Shown one piece after another: positions 11,232-21,639 of a stretch of 64,000 bases of DNA. Within the stretch, counting starts at the first letter, position 1; each line of letters begins with the position of its first letter. The notes below the pieces were generated by a model that saw nothing but the letters and a program-made list of their open reading frames with translations, ran no database searches and was not told where the DNA came from. The stretch comes from Tetrastigma voinierianum (Eukaryota; Streptophyta; Magnoliopsida; Vitales; Vitaceae), in NCBI GenBank assembly GCA_016808115.1, contig JAEQBH010000290.1, forward strand, positions 62,001 through 126,000, written 5' to 3'. Position numbers and translations under genes: made by a program.

Positions 11232-12006
11232 ATGTAGGCTCCCTAGTTCCCTTGACAATTCCCCATAATCAAAGTAGAAAATGTCGTACGAATGAAATTA
11301 TTACAAGAATCAAATGCTGAAGAAAAATGTTAGATTTTCGTTAGAATGAATGAAATAACATGATACTGGAAAATTGACATAAACTTGAAATAACTTGGAA
11401 ATTGAATCCTAGAATTTTTAGAGAATATTGGATTTCGCTATGAAGGAATGAAATAACATTGTGCTAGAAATTGACAAAAACTTGGCTAAAACTAGGAAAT
11501 ATAATTCTAAAACTGATGAAAGATGATTGAAAAGTTAGGATTTGCTAAAGTAGATTGATTTGTTGATTTGTTGATTGATTGGTTGGTTAGTTGTTTTCTT
11601 ATTACCACATTTTCTGCTCCTTTTATAAACGTCTTCACTTTGCTTGATGCCAATTTCCTTGTTTCTAGCATTCACGAAGACACTCTCACATCTTCCGTTA
11701 AGGAGGTTTGTTCCTAAGAATTTATCCACTTCTCCCGTTGGAAACATTATCAACATTTCTTTCACATCTCCATTAAGAATCTTATTCCTCAGGAAATTCC
11801 GCATACATTAAATAAGCTAAGCTCTGCCTGTATGATAAAGCTTTGTTTGACTTCCAAAAATTTTAAAATTTTCAAAAATACCCTTGGACATTTTTTATGG
11901 GCTTGTTCAAATGGATATGGGTCCCTTTTATCTGGACTTTTTCATGGGCTTGAGGTTAGGCCTAACCCAATACTACACATGAAAAATTTTAATTTTGGTG
12001 CAAACA
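11232..12006 (-). repeat. Probable 3' LTR of the minus-strand Tat gypsy element
   Basis: On the + strand the segment begins TGTAGGCTCCCTAG and ends GGTGCAAACA, giving TG..CA ends in both orientations. Next to the inner end the + strand reads ATTGCTCCTCGCAC, which on the minus strand is a purine-rich tract (GTGCGAGGAGCAAT) suitable as a polypurine tract. Position and orientation fit the 3' LTR of the Tat element whose pol lies at 17-21 kb. No matching 5' LTR remains, so the call cannot be confirmed by LTR pairing. Confidence 0.4.
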
Positions 12007-12349
12007 ATTGCTCCTCGCACACATTGTGTCCCAAGGGTTATATTGTATGTATTAAAGCCCCGAATTCTTCTCGAACATCTCATGAGCCATGAGACCAAAA
12101 ATTCAGCTTTTAGCCCCGGGATGTAGGTTCAGCCCAGCAGAACAAGCCAGTCGAATCAAATGAAAGGCAAGTATTGATTCCCCAGAAAAAAGTTCGTCAT
12201 CATCAAGTTTAAACCTTGACCTCGTTCTTCCTCCATGAATGATTTGTACTTCCAAAGAATAATCATTCAACTTCTTCTAGAAGCAACCCAGAATCATCTT
12301 CTTTCCTTCCCATAAAGAATTTATTTTCACTTTCCAAAATAACCCCTTT

Positions 12350-12790
12350 TGGTTTGGAGAAAGGAAAAAGAACCTCTCTTGATTTGGAAAAAGGAAATTG
12401 CTTCACCTGTCCCCCTTTATCTTCTTCCTTCTCCTTCCTCGTCGTTGCCGCCACCGCTCTTGTCACCGTCATCGCCATCAACACTGCCATAGGGGTTGTT
12501 GTCGGGGTTGTCGTGAAGATCGGCGTCGACGCTTCTACAAAGATTGTTGTCTACGTTGTTGTTCCGTCTTTCATCGAAGTCGTTATTGCTCCTCATCCGT
12601 TGTTCATCGCCACTCGTGGAAACGAGGAAGTCAACGCTACCTTTTGTGGTGTCATCGTCACTGCTGCTCCTGTCGATGTCGCTCTTACCGTCATTGCCAC
12701 GTTTTCTGCTGGCCATTGCTTCTCCACCAAAAGTCAATCTTCCTCTATTGATATTGTTGGTATGTACTTCCATTGATGAAAAGATCAAGT
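12350..12790. other. Low-complexity stretch open on both strands
   Basis: The (GTT/GTC)-rich stretch leaves long frames open on both strands (140 and 117 codons on +, 123 codons on -). The + product is valine/isoleucine-rich and the minus product is Asp/Asn/Ser-rich. Neither has a domain I recognise. It lies in the downstream region of the Tat element, so I treat it as non-coding repeat sequence rather than a gene. Confidence 0.35.
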
Positions 12791-12937
12791 TTTATGATTC
12801 ACTTGGCAATGTAGATCTTGATTGAGAATTTTCTTGAGGAAACATGCTTTGGATGAAATTTCCCAGCTTTCTTTGAAACCAAAAATCGAAACTTTCTTTG
12901 ATGCCATTTCGAAACTTTTCCTGAGTGTAAATTTTTT

Positions 12938-13485
12938 TTTGAAGAATCATCTTGAATGCGCTCTCGAAAAAGTTCTTTGAAGTTGTTCAGCAATTTCAAG
13001 CATTTCCTTAGGTGCAGTTCACGCAAATAATCATGAATACAACATTTGCCCTTTTCAAACATTTTCTTAGGTGCAGATTTCAAAAATCACCTTGAATGCA
13101 CTCGAAAAAATTATTTGAAGCCATTCGGTTATGTCGAAAAATAATTTAGGTGCAGAACTCAAACATATTTGTGAATGCACTCTCAAAAAAGTTCTTTTGA
13201 AGTCGTTTGGCTCTTTCTAATGTTTTCTGAGGTGCAATTTTTTAAAATCATCCTGAATACACCTTCGAAAAAAGTCTTTTGAAGTCATTCGGCTGTTTTG
13301 AACATTTTCTTTAGTGCATATTTTTAAAATAAGCATGAATAAACTTTTGAAAAAATTCTTTTGAAGTCGTTCGACTGTTTCAAAATTTTTTTGAGGTGCA
13401 TATTTTGAAAATAATCATAAATACAACTTCGAAAAATTCTTTTTAAAGTCGTTTGACATTTTCGAAAATTTTCTTAAGTGCATAT
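12938..13485. repeat. Tandem array, about 82-bp unit, about seven copies
   Basis: Each unit contains AATCATCTTGAATGCACTC, then GAAAAAATTCTTTTGAAGTC, then GTTCGGCTGTTTCGAAAAT, and ends TTTTCTTAGGTGCAGATTT. Units begin near 12940, 13024 (shortened), 13081, 13160, 13240, 13320 and 13400. Divergence is moderate and most units keep the order of sub-motifs. The array sits between the antisense ORF and the presumed 3' LTR of the Tat element. Tandem repeats in the 3' untranslated region are known for Tat/Ogre-lineage elements. Confidence 0.75.
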
Positions 13486-13722
13486 TGAATGATTTTCAAC
13501 AACCTCAGGTGGTGACCTTTCCTTTGAACTTGAGCTTTTCTTTATGAATTGTAGGTCGTGCATTGTCAAGAGTTTCGAGCTTGTCTGTTAAGTGACCAGC
13601 AGGCAGTTCTCTACCGGATAAACTTTTCTCTTTGAACATTCCGGCTTTGTAACTGAGATTTAAATCTTTGTCGTCGCAGCTTTCTTGGATTTGTTCTCTT
13701 AGGAGCTTCTTGTGTTGGTTCA

Positions 13723-16340
13723 ATGGCTGACCTAGTCTCATCCTTATCCATGATAATCGATAAGATTACTCATTCTTCCTTGATTTGTGTTGGCTCCGAC
13801 ATCATTTTTGCTGCGATTACTGACTCTCCTTTGCTTGGTAAAAGTTTTCTCTTGGAGAAACATCTTCTTCTCCACTAGTTTCACTTCCATTGAGATAAGC
13901 AACCGAACTACTTCTTGGGGAAGGATTCACGGCCTATGGTAAACAGATGAAATCACGGCCAAGGCAAATGGATGGAGTTGCATGGGTTTACTATGAGTTG
14001 TCTGTTTATAGAGGACTTTAAATAGCATTGGGGTTGAGCGGCTCATTCGTCTTACCCTTTGTAGCAAACGCCGTGATGTGGAATTGATGAGTGTTATCTT
14101 GAAATTTGCAGTCCAGTATTAACTCTTTCCTGCTCATCTTTTGCCTCATTTCCATCACATTGAGGGTGTACCATTCCTCACGGGCTACCTATCGAGGTGT
14201 TGATGTTGTGTTTTCTTGATATGTTCGGGATTCTTCCTCCCGGAGCTATGAGGTTTCCTCTACGTCTCAAACTTCATACTCACGCCCTTTGTCAGAAAAT
14301 GGCATGATGTCATTGGGATTCCATCTACCGTTGAGCATGTCGAGTTCTTGTGGGTCTCTCTTATGTCGATATGTATTTTTTTCCCAACTCTGGAAAATCA
14401 GTCATGAGTGTTACCTCGATGAAGCCTTGCTCTAGGTCGACCTTATGCCTTAGGCCCTTTACTCTTGGCTGGATTTAGCAGGGCCATGAGGAAATATGTT
14501 TTACAATAGGCCTTGTAGAGTTGGTGGTGCCTTGTGGTTTGTACAGATGTGATTATTTTCATATTTTCCAAAGCTTTCGAATAAGGAACCTACCTCTTAC
14601 AAGACTTTGGGACTTTATGTCGTGCATTCTCTTCGTATGATGCCTTTTGATGATCTTATGTCCTTCTTCTTGGATTTGGTAGAACGAGCATAAGTACTCT
14701 TATTTTTTAGGCTTGATTCTGTACATATTTCAGCTTGGAAATTAGATTTTGGCTTCTTCTCAGCCATATCTACATGATTTTGAGAGTCTCATTGCCTCTT
14801 CTAGTGCCACTTGTAGAGTACTTATTTCAAGAGGTTGCTTCGCCTTTTGTTCTTCACTGTCTGCAACCATAGCTAGTCTATAATCATATCTCCCTTGTCT
14901 TTAGGCCCGCTAGTTTGGTTTTCAACAATTTATCCTAGCTTTGCCTTATGTCCTGCCAAATTTGGAGTTTGTACAAGAATTGGTTAAGGGGTATCAAACT
15001 CCTTTATGCTTCATTGGGATTACCTTTCTATCCACGACACAATCCTTCTCTTCTTGGTGGAATATCATATTTGACGAGCTCCTCAGTTATTGCTTGCCCA
15101 TTACATGTAAAGAATCATTTGCTGAATTTTTATTCATAAATTTACCTCATGTTGATTTCCTCATTTTCTCTATAGGATTGACTTTTTCTCCTATTAAGCC
15201 CACCAAGAAAATCAAGATGGCCAAAAAGAAGAATATTGCTTCTAGTAATTGACTATAGTCCAAACTTCCTAAAGGTGTGAGGAATTCTTCCAACCTACGA
15301 CTTTTTTCGTAGACTAGCCCATCAGTTTGATTTCTCCAATATTGGCGACGATCCTATTGAGGTTGAAGAAGTGGAAGATGCGTGCTCTGAGTAGTAAAGC
15401 CAGGCGGCTAGCACAGAGAAAGAGGCCTCATGTGAGGATGATTCCCAGGATATTAGTAGTGCTCCTGATGAGACAGAGACGACATAAGACTCTTTGGATG
15501 AAATGACCACCACCATTGGAGAAGGCCAGTATGAGCATACTTCTCAGCCTACTCCCTCTCCGGTTTGTTCTTCACCTTTATCTTTCTCTTATATTTTTAA
15601 TTTTTCCTTTCCTTATATTTTCCATTTATTCAGGCTTTGTCGAGATCATCTTTTCAAATAGAGGTGGAGATAGATTTATCTTTGGACTTGTCTTTCCTGG
15701 ACCAGTCCACTCCTGCCTCCCAATCCTTAATATGTTTTCCTAATGACTCATATGTGATTGAAGCTCGCTCTACTATGAACCATTTGCTTGGCTTAGACCT
15801 ACTTTCCTTATCTACCAGCCAAAAAGATGTTTTCTATGCAGCTCTGACAGTATTGGCATCAACTTCCAAAGTACCTCGGTCCAAGGTATTCATTTTAGAG
15901 GCCTTAGCTTAATCTTCTTCTGTTTTCCCTGCATTGGATCGTGCTCTAAAATCCAACATGGAGATCTCCTCAAATTAGCTACCTTAAAAAAAATAGAAGA
16001 TAGAGTTTGAGTAGGCCCAACTTGCGAAAAGAAACAAGTTATCAGCGGTTAAGTATTGAGCGAATATGATTCTCCTGAAGAGCATATCGGGGTATTGACT
16101 AAAGAATTGGAGAAAGAGGGAAAAATGACCTCTTTGGTGGAATAAATACATTGACATTGCTTTGTGCTCCCTGACCTATGATGAAAATGATTTTCACAAG
16201 GGATATTATGCTCCCTTTCCAATCCTTGCTAGGTGGCCATCGGCCTACCATTTTTTCTTGGTGGAAGGAAAAGAATTAGAATGTATTCCCGAGATGTACT
16301 TGACTTGTTGTTGGAGACTCACTAAACACTACACTGCACA
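13723..16340 (+). pseudogene. Decayed antisense ORF resembling plant mobile domain (PMD) proteins
   Basis: Reading the + strand from an ATG at 13723 gives a plausible N-terminus (MADLVSSLSMIIDKITHSS), then fragments in shifting frames. Around 14130-14350 there are patches such as LPHFHHIEGVPFLTGYL and GIPSTVEHVEFLWVSL. Around 14450-14580 there are LRPFTLGW and a GLVELVVPCGLYRCDYFH block. At 14941-15250 there is a longer clean stretch containing FSSWWNIIFDELLSYC and a Lys-rich end. At 15516-15910 there is an acidic, Ser-rich stretch. The order and sequence feel of these blocks resemble the aminotransferase-like plant mobile domain ORFs found in plant repeats. The ORF runs opposite to the Tat pol genes (minus strand, 17-23 kb) and lies between pol and the presumed 3' LTR. 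This is where Tat-lineage elements can carry an antisense extra ORF. Many stops and frameshifts make it inactive. The family call is recognition only; an unrelated captured gene remains possible. Confidence 0.4.
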
Positions 16341-16560
16341 AACGCACTTACAACCATAACATTGCATTAGTGGATCAAGGTCGCAATAGGCCTACCTTTT
16401 GATGTGTGTTGAATGTTTATGAAATAATTTCCTATGGACAAAATCACTAAACACCAACACACGTACACCTATGACCATGACATTGCGTTAGTGGATCAAG
16501 GTGGCACTAGGCCTACCTTTTGATGTGTGTTGATACTTGTGGAATAATGTTGTAATTTTG
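16320..16560. repeat. Two-copy tandem repeat, about 123-bp unit
   Basis: CACTAAACAC starts at 16320 and again at 16445. GTGGATCAAGGT..CACTAGGCCTACCTTTTGATG is shared at about 16370 and 16491. The copies are about 121-125 bp apart. The repeat follows the antisense ORF in the Tat element's downstream region. Confidence 0.65.
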
Positions 16561-16639
16561 TTGTTGATTAAAAGTGGTCTTTGGATCTACTTTCTTTACT
16601 TGAGAATATATACTACGTATATCAAGTACAACATCGAAG

Positions 16640-16975
16640 AAATCTGAAAAACAGTGGCTACAAAGCCTACTGATATATTATACAAGCACCTTGTTGGACA
16701 TATTTATATATATTTGAGAAACAATGGCTTAAAAAGCCTACTGGATATATGTTTATCCAAAACATAGACTAGAACAAGGTAACTATGCTAGGGAAACTTT
16801 GAATGCTTAAGAAGACAGTGGCTAAAAAGCCTAAACATGGAATAGAACAAGGTACTATGCTATTGAAACTTGAATGCTTGAGAAACAAATGGCAAAAAAG
16901 CCTACTTTTACCCAAAACATAGAATAGAATAAGGTACTATGCTAGAGAAACACAGTGGCTAAAAAGCCTACTTTT
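16640..16975. repeat. Tandem array around AGTGGCTAAAAAGCCTAC, five copies
   Basis: The core (C)AGTGGCTAAAAAGCCTAC recurs near 16646, 16721, 16813, 16886 and 16950, at spacings of about 65-90 bp. Between cores, the phrases CAAAACATAGAATAGAA and AAGGTACTATGCTA also recur. It is a degenerate tandem repeat directly beside the integrase C-terminus of the Tat element. Confidence 0.7.
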
Positions 16976-17059
16976 ACCAAAACATAGAACATTTCCTTAA
17001 CATCACCCCTTTAAAATCCATGGAATCGGCCTAATTCTTTTGGGAAGTTTTTACAATTT

Positions 17060-17230
17060 CCCACATGGTAGGGAAATAATTCTTCAAGTATTTCCCGTTA
17101 ATGAACCTCTTATGTGGCTCTCCTTGTAGGTTTGCTAACCAGTATGCGTTTCCAGGTAGTACTTGATGCACCTTGAAAGGTCCCTCCCAGTTAGGAGACC
17201 ATGTGCCCAATTCTTTGTCTTTTGAACCAA
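17060..17230 (-). pseudogene. Tat integrase C-terminal segment
   Basis: The minus strand from about 17225 down to 17068 reads a clean segment with the motifs WSPNWEGPFKVHQVLPGN and LANLQGEPHKRFINGKYL, followed by NYFPTMW. This is the C-terminal tail of gypsy integrases (GPF/Y-type block), the last part of pol. It marks the pol 3' end near 17060 and gives the orientation independently of the core domain. Confidence 0.75.
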
Positions 17231-17431
17231 CTAGCAGTATAATCTTCCAAATAAGCTCTCCTACTTCAAAGCTTTTTCTCCTTATTCTCTTGTTATAGGT
17301 TTGAGCTATAATATTTTTCTAAATCAACATATAATTGAAAGCTTGTATTCTTTTGTCATCTACCTATTCGAGTTCCATCATCATAGCCTCACTATATTCT
17401 TGAGGAGTAAGGTCATTTTGTTTGGAAACTC

Positions 17432-17722
17432 TTAAAAAGGCACAACTACTTCCATTGGGAGTACTGCATCTAGTCCATAAGTCGGAGAAAAAGGACTTAC
17501 CCCTGTAGAACTCCTTTTAGAAGTCATGTATGCCCACAATGTCTCTGATAAAATCTTGTGCCAATCCCTAGGATTCCCCTCTAGCATTTTCTTTAAGATC
17601 CCTATCAACACTTTGTTGGATGCTTCTACTTGTCCATTGGCTTGGACAAAGAAGAGAGTTGACCTGGTGAGTTGTCTCTCATAATCCGCAGAAAAGTAAT
17701 TCATCTCTTCCCCAATGAACAT
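17432..17722 (-). pseudogene. Tat integrase catalytic core, C-terminal half
   Basis: The 96-residue minus-strand frame contains QANGQVEASNKVLIGILKK, whose glutamate (in GQVEASNK) is the position of the third acidic residue of the retroviral integrase DDE triad. It continues to DWHKILSETLWAYMTS, typical of Ty3/gypsy integrases. The first two acidic positions should lie upstream (17730-18180), where the frame is broken. Integrase inserts element cDNA into host DNA; this copy cannot make the full protein. Confidence 0.85.
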
Positions 17723-18187
17723 TGTTCCTGATAAGTAGTGATAAACTGGGGAATCCCAAACCTATGAATAATCTACTCTTTAATGAACTAAATCACATCC
17801 TTCTATTATGCTTTCTTCAATCGTATTGCCTCTACCCACTTAGTGAAATAGTTTATAGAAACCAGGATAAAGCTATGCCCTTTTGATGATGTTGGATGAA
17901 TCTTCCCAATTAGGTTCATGGCACATCCTTTGAACGGCCATGGCTCATCTTTTGAATGACCATGGCTTTACCATTGAATGCAATTCAACAACATGAATCC
18001 TTTATATACTTCCATATTTCTAGCACTATTGACAACCTTTAGAGTAAGTGATGCAGACTCTTATAATGGTAGGCTAAAAATAGTCGTGTCTTCTAATTAA
18101 CCAATGTATCTTTACTCCATATTGATGGGCTCCACAAACTCCTTCATGAACTTGCTTCGTAACTTCCATGTTGTCTAGGAAAGATGA

Positions 18188-18574
18188 TCACTTGAGTAAT
18201 AACCCATCAAGTCCTTTTCTGTATAGCTCTCCTTCCAATAGAACAAAATTCCGAGCTTGAGCCTTCGTTCTATAGGGAACCTTCTTGTTTGGATTCTCCA
18301 AATATTCTTTGAATTTTTTTGTCCAATATCTAGCAATGTTCATGTCATTATTAAAGATGTCTAGGTCGATCCCCCTTTCAAAAATTGAAGGGTGATTTTT
18401 CTTCTCTATCATAATGAGCTTATCGGTCAATTCTTCACCCATTTTTACACCAAAAACTATTTGAGCAAGTTCATTAGCCTCACAATTTGATTCCCTAAGC
18501 ACGTGTTCAACTTCCACATTATCAAAGGAGTCTAACAATTGAATGGCAGCAATAAAGTAAGGTGTTAATAGCAA
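18188..18574 (-). pseudogene. Tat RNase H C-terminus and integrase N-terminal region
   Basis: The 128-residue frame begins with the RNase H tail (AIQLLDSFDNVEVEHVLRES then NEANELAQ-like wording; the conserved HxxRxxN..A pattern is visible). It continues into the integrase linker with RYWTKKFKEYL and ELYRKGLDGLLLK, the block just before the integrase zinc finger. It links the RNase H fragment at 18.77-18.95 kb with the integrase core. Confidence 0.8.
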
Positions 18575-18768
18575 GTTGTTGCACTAATACTCCCTTGTTA
18601 ATTGTGAGTACCCCGATTGAGAATCTCGATGACTGAAGACATCTTTTACCTACCAGCTCTATTGGGTCTCCAAATAATCACCAAAGCTTCATGCTCAACC
18701 TAATTATTGGTGCATTCAAAGGCCAAATTGAAAAACAATGTAGTCTACTCCTTTTGGGGAAATTATCA

Positions 18769-18951
18769 CTATTCTTGCACCAACTGGATTTTCTCTGCTT
18801 GAACATCAAATTTGAGGATCCAAGGTTCCTTTTCTACTCCATAAATTCCTAGCTCTACACTTTGCTCTGTCATAATCTCTAAGGAAGGATGATCAATTAG
18901 GAAATTTATCAATGCTTGTTCCTTGACCAATTTCTGTGGAAAATAAACCAA
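18769..18951 (-). pseudogene. Tat RNase H fragment
   Basis: The short frame contains LVKEQALINFLIDHPSLE, matching the linker that precedes the RNase H of Tat elements (QALADFLADHP-type wording). The catalytic acidic residues of RNase H should follow on the low-coordinate side, where the frame is disrupted (about 18580-18780). Confidence 0.6.
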
Positions 18952-19470
18952 GGTGAATTATGACCAAAAAAAAGGACCATTTACCTATCCCCCTATAACC
19001 AATGATGGGTTAAGCATGTACTTCATAAGGTCATTGTAAGACACCACATAGACTCAAGACTTGATCAAGTAATGTTTCAGTTTAGTACATGCAAAGTATA
19101 AGGCAAAACAGAATTTTTCAGTTGGAGTTTATCTTGTTTCTGTTGGATTTAAGACCCTACTCAAATAACATACAGCTTGCTCATGGCCTTTAGAATTGTT
19201 TTGTGCTAAAAGACAACCTATTGACTCATTTGCAATTGATAAATATAATTTAAATGGATGACCTTGTATAGGAGGCGTTAAAATGGGAGGTTTAGAGATG
19301 TACTCTTTGATCTTGTCAAAAGCTGCTTGACGTCATTCCTCTCACCTAAACTTTTCCATATCTTTTAGTTTCCCTAAATTAGAGAATTCTTTAGTTTTAC
19401 CTGCCAGGTTAGAGATAAATCTTCTTAAATAATTTACCTAACCCAAGAACTTTTGGAGTTCTTTTTTGTT

Positions 19471-20213
19471 TTATGGAGCATTGGTTGAAGCAATAGCTTT
19501 TGCTTTGTTCTGATCCACTTCTATCCCTCTTTGGTGAACTAGGAACCTAAGAAAATTCCCAACATGAACTCCAAATGCACATTTTAGTGGATTAAGCTTC
19601 AACGGAAAATGTCTCATCCTTTCAAATCTTTTCCTTAGATGATTTACATGCTCACTTACTCTTTTAGATTTAACCACAATATCATCAATGTATACTTCCA
19701 TGTGGTGGCCTAGCATGTCATTGAAAATGGCATTCATTGCCAGTTATTAGGGTGCACTGCATTCTTGAGACAGCATGACCCGACCATTACAGAATGTCCC
19801 TTTATGGAAGCGAGGACATCTAAGGCGGAGTCTTAGGTATATCTTCTTTGCTATTAAAATCTGTTGTAATCAAAGAAACCATCCAAGGACAACAATTCAT
19901 TATTAGCAACAAAATCAACTAACATGTTTACAATAGGCATCACATACATGTTTTTGGGAGTATCAACATTTAAATCTCTAAAATCCACACATACCCAAAG
20001 TTTTAAAATTTTCTTCATCACATGAACAATATTTGCTAACCATTGAACATACCTTATAGGCCTGATGAATTTGGCCTTCAAGAGTTTCTTAATTTCCTCA
20101 TTTATCTTTAACTCTACTTCCTTGGACATCCTTCTAGGTGATTGTTGAAAATGATGGAATTCGAGCCTGATGGGAAGGCAATGTTCCACAAGGCCCCTAT
20201 CCAATCCTAGCAT
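19471..20213 (-). pseudogene. Tat reverse transcriptase (two fragments)
   Basis: The first fragment (20213-19854, 119 aa) has GLDRGLVEHCLPIRLEF, SPRRMSKEVELKINEEIKK, FIRPIRYVQWLANIVHV and VCVDFRDLNVDTPK. These are the N-terminal RT blocks, with the DFRDLN motif intact. The second (19737-19471, 88 aa) has YIDDIVVKSK, the YxDD catalytic loop, then LKLNPLKCAFGV and FLVHQRGIEVDQNK. About 115 bp between them (19738-19853) are frame-shifted. RT copies the element RNA into DNA; frame breaks make this copy inactive. Confidence 0.9.
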
Positions 20214-20851
20214 TTCATCATAATTCTAAACAAAGCAATCTTTAAATTCCTATAATAGTGATATGATTTGTTCCTTCAAGTTAGTAGATAAGAAAGAACT
20301 TATGTAAGTAATCTTTGGCTCTTCCACAGTGCCGAGGTTAACTTCGTTCATAGGATCATGAACTTGAGGCTTGTTGTCTTCCATTTTAGGAGGAACTTGC
20401 TCTAAATCTTTAGTCTGAACTTCTTCTTCCTCTTCATCTGATTCTCCTTCATAAATCACTTCAGCTCTATAAATGTCTTGGAACTGTTCTTCTACAATTT
20501 TTTCAATAACTTACTGCATTTGCATTTTGAATGTCACGGCTGTAGTGACCGCATTCTCTTCATGAGAATGCTTAGTCATTGATCTCCTCGATGTTGGACC
20601 CTTCTATCGACACAGAAGGCTGATAGTAGTTGGCATGTCTTAGAAGTTTGCATCTTGGTCTTGAATTTCACTACTATCTCTTTACTTCATGTAAATTTCC
20701 CTTGGAGCAACATCCTTCTTCTTGCCTTTGAATTTTATAGACCAAACTCTTGGTCATAATAATTGACCTCGACAAAATCTGAAGTTGCAATAAAAGGTTG
20801 TTTGTTTGCACATACTACTTCCACTTCATCACCTTTCCAAAAAAGTAAAAA

Positions 20852-21220
20852 TTAGTGAATGGAGGACAACACACACCAATTGGCATGAATCAAATCTCTT
20901 CCTAGAAAAGCATTGTAATTAGTTGTAGAATTAATTACAAAGAAAGCTGATAAGGAAGTCTTACTACCCATAGTGATGTTAATAGGGTGTACGCCCAGAG
21001 TCTTAAAGATTTCCCCAATGAAAGCTGATACAAACACTTTTGTCTCAATTAGATCACCAATGCCTCTTCCTAATGCTCTCAACATCCTTAATGGCATCGC
21101 ATTGACTACTAATCCATTATCCACCAATACCTTAGACACTGGTTTACCATTAAAGTGTACTCTCACATAGAGAGGTTTTATGTGCCTTGTCATCTCTATA
21201 ATAGGTTTTTCCAGTATCAC
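20852..21220 (-). pseudogene. Tat aspartic protease region
   Basis: The 122-residue frame contains KPVSKVLVDNGLVVNAMPL at the expected position of the protease active site, followed by IGEIFKTLGVHPINI and the flap-like AFLGRDLIH near the C-terminus (the family's LGRxW/LI position). The active-site tripeptide reads D-N-G, where classical aspartic proteases have D-T/S-G. I cannot tell whether this is a lineage variant or decay. Confidence 0.75.
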
Positions 21221-21639
21221 CTTTTGGGCTACCTTCGTTCAAAGAAATCAATGGTGATTACCCTTTGACTATGATTTTCCTTTGTTGGAGAATGCTCTTT
21301 CTCTACCTCCATTAGGCTTTCTTTTATTTCTTTTGACTTGAAGAAATTTGGTAAAGTTACATAAATGGTAGAACATTTCAAAGAAATAGGAAATGTACCT
21401 ATCTAAATAGCTTTCAATTCCATTTCTTCGGCAGATCCACAACTAAACTCGTCATCTTCTGTAACCTTCCTTCCAAATTTGGTTTTTTTTGGAGTAGGCC
21501 TCACTTCTTCTCTCAAATTCTCTGCTTCTTTTAGTTTTCTCTATGGCATTTCTTCAGGTAATTTCCTTTTCTCCATAGCTCTCAATCTCAGCATCCTTCT
21601 TTTTTGAGTTCTAGTGAGCTTTTAGGGAAATTTCTTATG

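Noticed and set aside
12354..12776. 140-codon + strand frame as a membrane protein gene
   Set aside because: It is a low-complexity Val/Ile run from a GTT/GTC-rich stretch. The opposite strand is open as well, giving an Asp/Asn-rich product. No domain or splice context.
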